Below, piece by piece: positions 7,895 through 14,675 of a DNA stretch of 20,307 nucleotides; the stretch's first letter is position 1, and each line of letters opens with the position of its first letter. The notes beneath the pieces are model-generated. The model did not search any database. It was not told the DNA's origin and saw only the letters and a list, made by a program, of their open reading frames with translations. The stretch covers positions 1 through 20,307 of the forward strand of contig JBEKLP010000048.1 in the NCBI GenBank assembly GCA_050010135.1, read 5' to 3'. The translations under genes were made by a program, and so were the position numbers. The stretch is from FEN-1073 sp050010135 (GTDB lineage Bacteria; Chloroflexota; Anaerolineae; Anaerolineales; RBG-16-64-43).

Positions 7895-7921
7895 CGATGG
7901 TTCGGCGAAAAACCATCGTTT
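7895..7921 (+). terminator. Possible glgC terminator
   Basis: CGATGGTT (7895-7902) pairs perfectly with AACCATCG (7911-7918) around an 8-base loop. A short TTT follows. It lies 12 bases after the glgC stop. The T-tract is short, so efficiency is uncertain. Confidence 0.45.
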
Positions 7922-7960
7922 GCAGTAGGTGGGATCCAAAAATATATTGCCGGGATCGAT

Positions 7961-7997
7961 AAAAAATGTAGCCGGGATCGACGATCCCGGCTACATT
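7961..7997 (-). terminator. Strong rho-independent terminator of the exporter operon
   Basis: AATGTAGCCGGGATCG (7965-7980) is perfectly complementary to 7982-7997 with a single central base, giving in practice a stem of about 14 bp with a small loop. Read on the - strand, the stem is followed directly by TTTTTT (7966-7961), the layout of an intrinsic terminator for the permease gene ending at 8025. On the + strand it is followed by GATTGTAAG, so it may only weakly back up the glgC terminator. Confidence 0.8.
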
Positions 7998-8024
7998 GAT
8001 TGTAAGAAGCCGCGAGGGAGTGAA

Positions 8025-9260
8025 TCATTCGTATCGCAACGCCTCCACCGGTTGTAATCCGGCGGCACGCGAAGCCGGATAGATCCCGAAGAACAGCCCG
8101 ATCGCCGCGGAGAAGATTGTTGCCAGCAGGATCGAATTCAATCCCACAACGGGTGTGAAACTGTTCCCTGTGGCGTTGGCGATAAGCCCGATGGCATACG
8201 CCAATCCGGCCCCCAACCCGATCCCGATGAACCCGCCAACCACGCTCAAGGTGGCGGATTCCGTGAGAAACTGAATCAGAATATCCCGCCGGCGCGCGCC
8301 GAGCGCCTTGCGCAACCCGATCTCACGCGTCCGCTCCGTCACCGAGACCAGCATGATGTTCATAATCCCGATTCCGCCGACCAGCAGCGAAATCGCCGCA
8401 ATGCCTCCTAAAAATATCGTCAGCACACCGGTGATCTGCGAGGTCACACTGAGGATATCCTGTTGCGTTTCCAGCGTGAAATCGTCTTTGCCCACTTCCG
8501 TGCTGTGGCGCGATCGGATAATCTGTTTGATCTCATCCGATGCCTGCGGAACCGCATTCGCGCTCACCGCCTGAGCCACAATCATATCCACCCGGTCGGG
8601 AGTGCCGTCGGTAGTCTGCGCCAACCGGCTGACGGCGGTGGTATACGGGATGTAAATCACGTCGTCGGAGTTGGTGAAGCCACTCCCGCCTTTGGACGCC
8701 TGAATCCCGATGATCCGGAACGGTTGCCCGGAGATCCGCACCGTCTCCCCGATCAAGTTGCTCGATGTGCCGAAGAGATTCTCCGCCGTAGTCGTCCCCA
8801 GCACGGCCACCGAGGCCCGGCCGGTCATCTGAGTATCGGAAATAAAATCTCCTTCTGCCATCGTCAGATTGCGCACATCGGCGTAAGAGGACGTTACGCC
8901 ATTGATACTCATGCTGACCGTCTGGCCGGCAGCGGACACCTTCACCGGACCTACGGTATACAGCACCGATGTCAGTAAAATCGACGGGGCGTTCAATGGA
9001 TCGCCGATAGCCTGCGCATCCTGGAGCGTCAACGGCCGCCGGATCGTGATATCCGTACTCCGGTTCGGCACAATGAAGATCAGGTTAGTGCCAATGGAGT
9101 TAATCGATCCGGAAATGGTCGCCGAAGCCCCCTGGCCCACCGACAGCAATGCGATGACTGCGCCGACACCGATGACGATCCCCAGCATTGTCAGCCCGGA
9201 ACGCAGCTTGTTGGTGGTCAGGCTTTCCAGCGCCTCAAGCAGGTTTTGTGTCAGGAACAT
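8025..9260 (-). CDS. MacB/YknZ-type ABC transporter permease (FtsX domain)
   Basis: This is the membrane subunit of a mechanotransmission-type ABC exporter. The 411-residue protein has a membrane segment near 21-42 (SGLTMLGIVIGVGAVIALLS), a large extracytoplasmic MacB-PCD-like domain (about 45-280) and three C-terminal membrane segments. The highly typical FtsX stretch IMLVSVTERTREIGLRKALG lies between the first two of these, and the protein ends in the family-like QPVEALRYE. Its ATPase is a separate gene, as in Gram-positive YknYZ, whereas proteobacterial MacB is a fusion. Its start overlaps the ATPase 3' end by 26 bases and has AGGAGG just upstream, inside the ATPase gene, so the two are probably translationally coupled. 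The exported substrate cannot be told from sequence. It is the last gene before a strong terminator. Confidence 0.93.
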   Translation of the reverse strand: MFLTQNLLEALESLTTNKLRSGLTMLGIVIGVGAVIALLSVGQGASATISGSINSIGTNLIFIVPNRSTDITIRRPLTLQDAQAIGDPLNAPSILLTSVLYTVGPVKVSAAGQTVSMSINGVTSSYADVRNLTMAEGDFISDTQMTGRASVAVLGTTTAENLFGTSSNLIGETVRISGQPFRIIGIQASKGGSGFTNSDDVIYIPYTTAVSRLAQTTDGTPDRVDMIVAQAVSANAVPQASDEIKQIIRSRHSTEVGKDDFTLETQQDILSVTSQITGVLTIFLGGIAAISLLVGGIGIMNIMLVSVTERTREIGLRKALGARRRDILIQFLTESATLSVVGGFIGIGLGAGLAYAIGLIANATGNSFTPVVGLNSILLATIFSAAIGLFFGIYPASRAAGLQPVEALRYE

Positions 9261-9936
9261 GGTCCTCCTCGATGCAGCCGTCTTTCAGACGGATCACACG
9301 GCCGGCGTGCTTCGCGACGTTCAAATCGTGGGTGACAATTACCAGAGTTGTCCCCTGCTCCCGGTTGAGTTGCAGAAGCAGGTCGAGAATCTCGGCTCCC
9401 GAGCGGCTGTCCAGGTTTCCGGTCGGTTCATCCGCCAGAATGATCGCGGGATCGTTCACCAGAGCTCGCGCGATGGCCACCCGTTGTTGCTGACCGCCCG
9501 ATAGCTCCATCGGTTTGTGATCCATCCGATCCCCGAGCCCGACCAGCCGCAGCATTTCCTGGGCGCGCTGCCGCCGCCCGTGATTCACCCCCGCATAACG
9601 CAATGGCAGTTCCACGTTCGCCGACGCCGTCGAGCGGCCCAGCAGGTTGAAACTCTGGAATACAAACCCCACCTTCTTGTTTCGGATTTCGGCCAGCGCG
9701 TCATCCGCAAGCTGCGAAACGGTTTTCCCGTCCAATTGGTAGGTTCCGGACGTCGGCCGGTCGAGACAGCCGATGATGTTCATCAGCGTGCTTTTTCCGG
9801 ATCCCGAGGGGCCCATGATCGCCAGCACTTCGCCCCGTTGGACACGCAAGGTCAGTCCCACCAGGGCATTCACTTCCTCTATACCCATCCGGTAGACCTT
9901 GCGGATATCCTCCAGTTCGATTACCCAATCATCCAT
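9235..9936 (-). CDS. MacB/YknY/LolD-type ABC transporter ATP-binding protein
   Basis: This 233-residue cytoplasmic ATPase drives the MacB-like permease encoded next to it. Complete motifs are Walker A GPSGSGKST (42-50), Q-loop VFQSFNLL (Gln94), signature LSGGQQQ (145-151), Walker B with IILADEPTGNLD (165-176) and the H-loop in VTHD (His203). The ADEPTGNLD form is typical of the MacB/LolD/FtsE group. A ribosome binding site, AAAGGAT, lies about 8 bases before the ATG and overlaps the stop of the upstream adaptor gene, which ends only 11 bases away, so the operon is tight. The last residues are encoded in the overlap with the permease gene. Confidence 0.95.
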   Translation of the reverse strand: MDDWVIELEDIRKVYRMGIEEVNALVGLTLRVQRGEVLAIMGPSGSGKSTLMNIIGCLDRPTSGTYQLDGKTVSQLADDALAEIRNKKVGFVFQSFNLLGRSTASANVELPLRYAGVNHGRRQRAQEMLRLVGLGDRMDHKPMELSGGQQQRVAIARALVNDPAIILADEPTGNLDSRSGAEILDLLLQLNREQGTTLVIVTHDLNVAKHAGRVIRLKDGCIEEDHVPDTKPA

Positions 9937-9947
9937 GGTTTTATCCT

Positions 9948-11396
9948 TTATCCGCCGCCGAACAATCCGCGTGCCCCGCCTCCGCCGGCTCCACCACCCG
10001 AGGTCGAGGCTCTGTTAAAAATAGAGGTGGAGGGATTAAGTAGAATGACATCACCTTCTTTTAAATCCCCTTTGAGCACCTGGCTCATCGAACCGTTGCT
10101 CGCCCCGAGCACGATGGTCACCGGTTTTTGGATCCCATTTTGGAGGACGTATACCACCAGCGAACCGTTAACATTCTGCACCGCCTGGTTGGGGACCAGC
10201 AGGACGTTGTCCAAACGTGAGACCTCGATTTGAACTGACACCGTCATACCGGGAAGCACCCGTTTATCGGCGTCGGAAACGACCACCCGGATCGGGTAAC
10301 TGACCGATCCTCCCGAGGTGGATGCGTTTAATCCGATTTGTGTGACCTTTCCATTGTAGATTGTGCCGTGAACTGCATCCAAGACCAATTCCGTGCTCTG
10401 TCCGGCAGCCAGACGTTTGTAGTCCACCTCTGCTATCGGAACATCCACGTGCAATTCGGAAAGATCGGCGATAACCAGCACAGCAGTTCCCGGATTGACC
10501 ATATCACCCTGCACAACGTCCACAGCCAAAATGGTTCCGGAAAACGGAGCTTTGATCCGCACCTGATCTAGAATCGACTGGATGGCGTCAACCCGAGCCT
10601 GCGCCGCCTGTAGATCCTGCGCCGGCACTCCATCCTTAAGACGGTTGTAAGCAGCTAGCGCATCGTCGTATTGTGATTGTGCCAGATCCAATTTCCCCTT
10701 GGCGATCGCTATTTCGCTCTTTGCTTCTTCGGTGCCGCTGGCCGACGAGCCAACTCCCATGCTCTGGTACTGCTCTGCTTTCTCCAATTCCTTCAGGGCA
10801 TTCAGGTAGACCTGGTACCTTCTCTGCAGTTCCTGCACCGCCGCGGGGCTACCGTTATTGGTGAAACGGTAGATCATATAGTTTGAATATGCTTGATTGA
10901 CCCGATTCCAGCACTCTTGCACCCAGCCTGAGTTGAATTTTTGAATGGTGTTGTTGTAGTTGGCATTCGCGTCATCAAGCGCTTTCTTGGCGTTGGCCAG
11001 ATCCAATTCCGCCTGGGCCAGCGCCGTCCGCGAGGTCTTTACATTGTCGAGCGTTTTCTGCGCGCTGATCAGGTTGGCCTGTGCGGAAATCACCTGTTGC
11101 GGGTAATAGGCGGGATCCATCTCGATGAGGACCTGGCCTGCGTTGACCGGATCGCCCAAGTGCGCGTGCACCGTTCCCACTCGGCCGCTGATCAAAAAAG
11201 CCATCGATGCCTGCTGTCTGGCTTGGATAGTCCCGGTGGCGCCAATCGAGGCGGTCAGCGTGCCGCGCGCTGTGGTATACGTTTGCAATGATTGCGATTG
11301 CCTTCGAGCATTGGCGCCCAGAACAAATACCAGCGCGACCACACCCGCCACAACCAACAATCCCGCAATGAGAACGGCTCTCCAGTGTTTTTTCAT
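9948..11396 (-). CDS. MacA/YknX-type membrane fusion (HlyD-family) adaptor, copy 1
   Basis: This adaptor subunit of the ABC exporter is anchored by one N-terminal membrane segment (about 6-27) with the rest outside. The 482-residue protein has a split lipoyl-like domain (SGRVGTVHAHLGDPVNAG near 70-87, and APFSGTILAVDVVQGDMV near 283-300) enclosing a long alpha-helical hairpin (about 100-275) rich in Ala/Gln/Leu. A beta-barrel domain (SELHVDVPIAEVDY onward) and a membrane-proximal domain follow. It has one cysteine, Cys162, in a WVQEC motif in the hairpin. The C-terminus ends in a glycine-rich tail of about 20 residues that the paralogue lacks. AGGAGG lies 4 bases before the ATG. No TolC-like gene is present, which fits a cell without a classical outer membrane. 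Confidence 0.93.
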   Translation of the reverse strand: MKKHWRAVLIAGLLVVAGVVALVFVLGANARRQSQSLQTYTTARGTLTASIGATGTIQARQQASMAFLISGRVGTVHAHLGDPVNAGQVLIEMDPAYYPQQVISAQANLISAQKTLDNVKTSRTALAQAELDLANAKKALDDANANYNNTIQKFNSGWVQECWNRVNQAYSNYMIYRFTNNGSPAAVQELQRRYQVYLNALKELEKAEQYQSMGVGSSASGTEEAKSEIAIAKGKLDLAQSQYDDALAAYNRLKDGVPAQDLQAAQARVDAIQSILDQVRIKAPFSGTILAVDVVQGDMVNPGTAVLVIADLSELHVDVPIAEVDYKRLAAGQSTELVLDAVHGTIYNGKVTQIGLNASTSGGSVSYPIRVVVSDADKRVLPGMTVSVQIEVSRLDNVLLVPNQAVQNVNGSLVVYVLQNGIQKPVTIVLGASNGSMSQVLKGDLKEGDVILLNPSTSIFNRASTSGGGAGGGGARGLFGGG

Positions 11397-11445
11397 ACAT
11401 CCTCCTGTGGGGTCGTTCGCAGGCCCTGGGGATTAATCAATTCCA

Positions 11446-12834
11446 TCATCCACCCCCCGTCAGCGAGGTGGACGGATTAAGCACAATGACGTCACCTTCT
11501 TTTAAATCCCCTTTGGTCACCACGCTCATCGTGTCGTTGTTCGTCCCAAGCTCGACGGTCACCGGCGTTTGCACCCCATTCCGAAGGATGAACACCACCA
11601 GCGAGCCATTGACATTCCGCAACGCCCGGTTGGGCACCAGCAGAACGTTGTCCAAATGCGAGACCTCGATCTCCACCGCCACCGTCATCCCCGGAAGCAT
11701 ATTTTTATCGGCGTCGGAAACCACAACTCGGATCGGGTAGGAAACCGATCCCCCCGAAGTGGAGGCATTCAATCCGATCTGCGTGACCTTTCCGTGATAT
11801 GTCGTGTCGGGAATCGCATCCAGTACAAGTTGTGCGCTCTGGCCTGCGGCCAGGCGGTTGTAGTCCACTTCCGCGACGGGAACGTCCACATGTAACTCGG
11901 AAAGATCGGCGATCACCACCACCAACGTTCCCGGACCGACCATATCGCCTTGCACCACGTTCACCGCCAAAATGGTTCCAGAAAATGGGGCTTTGATTTT
12001 CACCTGATCGAGGGTCGCCTGAGCGGAGTCCACTTGGGCCTGTGCTGCCTGTAGATCCTGGGCCGGCACGCCGTCCTTTAGGCGGTTGTAAGCAGCCAGT
12101 GCGTCGTCATACTGGGCCTGCGCCAAGTCCAATTCCCCCTTGGCGATATCCATCTGCTTCTTTGCTTCCTCGGTGCCACCGGATGTGCCGACTCCCAAAT
12201 CATGGTATCGCTGGGCTTTCTTCAATTCTTGGAGGGCATTCTGATAAGCCTGCCACCGTCTCCGCAGTTCAACCATCGCCTTAAAGCTTCCGTCGTTATG
12301 CGCGCTATAGTCTTGCCAATCCGAATAGGTTTGATCGACTTGAACCTGGCACTCTTTCAGCCAGCCTTCGTTATAATTTTGGAGCGCCTTGTCATAATCG
12401 GTTTGAGCGGTATCCAGGGCTTTCTTGGCGTTGGCCAGATTCAATTCCGCCTGGGCCAGAGCCGTTTGGGAGGTCTTCAGATTGTCAAGGGATTTCTGCG
12501 CGTTGATCAGATCGGCCTGGGCGGAAATCACCTGTTGCGGGAAGTATGCGGGATCCAACTCGATAAGAACCTGCCCGGAATTAACTTGATCCCCCAATTG
12601 AACATGCACCATCCCAACCCGGCCGCTGATGGAAAATGCTATCGAAGCCTGCTGCCTGGCTTGGATCGTCCCCGTGGCGCCGATCGAGGCGGATAGTGTG
12701 CCGCGCGCCAGAACAGACGTTTGCAATGATTGCGATTGCCGTTGAGTATTGCCTCTCCGGATAAAAACGAGCACAGTTACCCCGGCAATTACCAACAATC
12801 CGACGACAAGAATGGCTCTCCAATGTTTTCTCAT
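11446..12834 (-). CDS. MacA/YknX-type membrane fusion (HlyD-family) adaptor, copy 2
   Basis: This is the first gene of the exporter operon, 462 residues long and a paralogue of the next gene. The same plan is seen: N-terminal membrane anchor (about 6-26), lipoyl halves (SGRVGMVHVQLGDQVNSG and APFSGTILAVNVVQGDMV), a long helical hairpin, beta-barrel and membrane-proximal domain. The two copies are nearly identical around the second lipoyl half (61 of 70 residues by hand count over positions 231-300 of copy 1). They fall to 35 of 76 in the hairpin middle (141-216). Its only cysteine, Cys162 in WLKEC, aligns with that of copy 1. It stops after STSLTGGG. The ribosome binding site context CACAGGAGGATGC is almost the same as that of copy 1, so the duplication included the start region. 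The two genes are 49 bases apart. Confidence 0.93.
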   Translation of the reverse strand: MRKHWRAILVVGLLVIAGVTVLVFIRRGNTQRQSQSLQTSVLARGTLSASIGATGTIQARQQASIAFSISGRVGMVHVQLGDQVNSGQVLIELDPAYFPQQVISAQADLINAQKSLDNLKTSQTALAQAELNLANAKKALDTAQTDYDKALQNYNEGWLKECQVQVDQTYSDWQDYSAHNDGSFKAMVELRRRWQAYQNALQELKKAQRYHDLGVGTSGGTEEAKKQMDIAKGELDLAQAQYDDALAAYNRLKDGVPAQDLQAAQAQVDSAQATLDQVKIKAPFSGTILAVNVVQGDMVGPGTLVVVIADLSELHVDVPVAEVDYNRLAAGQSAQLVLDAIPDTTYHGKVTQIGLNASTSGGSVSYPIRVVVSDADKNMLPGMTVAVEIEVSHLDNVLLVPNRALRNVNGSLVVFILRNGVQTPVTVELGTNNDTMSVVTKGDLKEGDVIVLNPSTSLTGGG

Positions 12835-12884
12835 GCATCCTCCTGTGAGGGCTTTCTCCGACCCCTATTCATTTACGGACAGCT

Positions 12885-12914
12885 ACACGGCCCGGTTTTC
12901 GAACGCCGTGTCAA
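12885..12914 (-). promoter_or_regulatory. Inverted repeat over a TTGACA box, possible operator of the exporter operon
   Basis: ACACGGC (12885-12891) and GCCGTGT (12905-12911) form a perfect 7-bp inverted repeat with a 13-base centre. A perfect -35 consensus, TTGACA, on the - strand (12914-12909) overlaps one arm, and the start of the first adaptor is about 50-80 bases downstream. No good -10 lies at 17 bases, so the promoter itself is uncertain. A dimeric repressor site is a plausible reading. Confidence 0.4.
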
Positions 12915-13070
12915 CCCCGAAATGTTCTGCAGGTTGTTGTATGTAAAGGACGGTTAGTTCAACCTGGAAAACCGGTTTTTTCTTTTACCAATCGACGCGA
13001 AAATCATTTCCTCGTCCTATTGGAAGGTACAAGCCTGATCTTATTGTAACCGGTGATTATGGAGAATATA

Positions 13071-13099
13071 TGTAAAAAATGTTAAAAATCGGATAAAAT
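13071..13099 (+). promoter_or_regulatory. Possible promoter of the GltD-like gene
   Basis: TGTAAA (13071-13076) is followed after 17 bases by TAAAAT (13094-13099) in the most AT-rich part of the gap. The ATG is about 55 bases further on. The -35 match is weak. Confidence 0.35.
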
Positions 13100-13153
13100 G
13101 ACGCGGATTATGCCCGGGAGACCGTATCCTGCGTCTCCACCCGGAGAGACCGA

Positions 13154-14587
13154 ATGACGAATGTGATTTCCACGGCGACCCTCGATCGAAAAGCGCGCAT
13201 AAAGATCCCTTATGAAGAACCGCCCGAACGTCCGGTTGCGGAGCGATTGAAGGACTTTATCGAAATCCGGCTCCCGCTCACGCCCCAGCGGGCTACTCGC
13301 GAAGCGTCGCGCTGCCTGCAATGCCCTCTCGCCCCGTGCGTCAAAGCCTGCCCGGCGCACAACGACATTCCCGGCGCCTTGAGGAAAATCGAGGGGGGCG
13401 ATTTTCTCGGTGCGGCGGATATCTACCGCCAAACCTCGAGCATGTCGCAGATTTGCGGCCGGGTGTGTCCGCATGAACAACTCTGCCAATGCGCATGCGT
13501 CCGGAATAAAACCCGCGAGCCGGTTTTGTGCGGCACGCTGGAAACCTTCGCGGCGGATGCGAGCCGGATGCACGACCGGTTTTTCATCCGCCCCGGATCC
13601 CCCACCGGCAAACGCGTGGCCATCGTCGGTTCCGGACCGGCCGGGTTGGCCTGCGCCGAACAGCTCATCGCCCAGGGTCATCAGGTGGAGATATTCGAAT
13701 CGGCCGCCGCCCCTGGTGGAATGCTCGTTTACGGAATCCCTGCGTTTAAACTTGACAAGTCGATCGTCGGATCCATGGTGGAGGATCTGCGCCATGCCGG
13801 GGTGACGTTCCGGCTGAACACACCCATCGGGAAGGATTTGCCTGTTGAGCGCCTGCTGGCCGAGGGATTTACTGCCGTTTTTCTGGGAACGGGAACGTCG
13901 ATACCGTCCGGGATCAAAATACCGGGGATCGAACTACGCGGAATCTACGCCCCGAACGAATTTCTGGCGCGCCTCAACTTGAGGCCGGAATATCTTCCTC
14001 CCGTCTGGCAGCAGCGCCTTCCGATCGGTCAAAAAGCGGTCGTGATCGGCGGCGGGGATACGGCTTCGGATTGTCTGCGCTCCGCCTTGCGGATGGGCGC
14101 CAGCGAAGTGACCTGCTTGTACCGGCGGACGGAAGCAGAAATGCCCGGAGGTCGGAAAGACCGCGAGCTGGCGCGCGAAGAGGGAGCGGTCTTCCACTTT
14201 CTCGCCCAGCCGGTCCGCTTCCTGGGGGACGCAGACGGGCGGGTCTGCGCCGTCGAATGCCTGAAGTGCGAATTGGGAGAGCCGGATGCGGAGGGGCGGC
14301 GCCGTCCAATTCCCATCGAAGGATCGAATTTCACCGTCGAAGCCGAAACTGTCGTGCTGGCTCTTGGATATTGTCCCGATCCGGAAATCGGCGCCTCCAT
14401 TGCTGGATTGGAAATGCAATCCAACGGGCTGATCCGCGCCGATAAACAAAACGGCGCCACCTCGCGGCCGGAAATCTTCGCCGGAGGAGACACCGTCAGC
14501 GGGCCGGATCTCGTGTCCACAGCTATGGTCTCCGGCCGCCGGGCCGCCCAATCCATCGACCTCTTCCTGCGAACCCCCCGGGATTGA
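13154..14587 (+). CDS. gltD: GltD-like NADPH-dependent FAD/Fe-S oxidoreductase (glutamate synthase small-subunit family)
   Basis: This 477-residue flavoprotein belongs to the family that transfers electrons from NAD(P)H through FAD and Fe-S clusters. The N-terminal domain has two cysteine groups for Fe-S clusters, Cys54, 57, 62 and 66 (CLQCPLAPCVKACP) and Cys101, 105, 111, 113 and 115 (CGRVCPHEQLCQCAC). Then come an FAD-binding GSGPAG (159-164), an NADPH-binding GGGDTASD (299-306) and a late FAD motif, FAGGDTVSGPDL. The start is supported by GGAGAG 5 bases upstream. No large glutamate synthase subunit lies beside it. It could be the stand-alone homotetrameric GltA type, or an NfnB/SudB-like oxidoreductase working with another partner. 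The gltD symbol is a family label, and activity as glutamate synthase is not proven. Confidence 0.85.
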   Translation: MTNVISTATLDRKARIKIPYEEPPERPVAERLKDFIEIRLPLTPQRATREASRCLQCPLAPCVKACPAHNDIPGALRKIEGGDFLGAADIYRQTSSMSQICGRVCPHEQLCQCACVRNKTREPVLCGTLETFAADASRMHDRFFIRPGSPTGKRVAIVGSGPAGLACAEQLIAQGHQVEIFESAAAPGGMLVYGIPAFKLDKSIVGSMVEDLRHAGVTFRLNTPIGKDLPVERLLAEGFTAVFLGTGTSIPSGIKIPGIELRGIYAPNEFLARLNLRPEYLPPVWQQRLPIGQKAVVIGGGDTASDCLRSALRMGASEVTCLYRRTEAEMPGGRKDRELAREEGAVFHFLAQPVRFLGDADGRVCAVECLKCELGEPDAEGRRRPIPIEGSNFTVEAETVVLALGYCPDPEIGASIAGLEMQSNGLIRADKQNGATSRPEIFAGGDTVSGPDLVSTAMVSGRRAAQSIDLFLRTPRD

Positions 14588-14675
14588 CCCGTTCCGGCAC
14601 TCTCCCTTCCCACCGGTTCGTGGCATAATATTTGCAGCCTGATACGGATACGGTCCCGAGGACCCCGATCGCGTC

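Larger units (their letters stand above)
12835..13153. other. Divergent promoter region, 319 bases, no gene seen
   Basis: This gap separates the exporter operon (-) from the GltD-like gene (+). It contains a dyad overlapping a TTGACA box, an isolated 12-bp palindrome AAAACCGGTTTT (12968-12979), a -35/-10 pair for the + strand and a small leader hairpin GGAGAC (13117-13122) with GTCTCC (13133-13138). No open frame with a ribosome binding site was found. Confidence 0.55.

Noticed and set aside
6252..7916. Open frame of 554 codons on the - strand
   Set aside because: It lies antisense to glgC, which has full family motifs and a good ribosome binding site. The antisense product has no recognisable domain and arises from GC-rich codon bias.
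13992..14313. Frames antisense to the GltD-like gene
   Set aside because: They are shadows of a gene with intact FAD, NADPH and Fe-S motifs.
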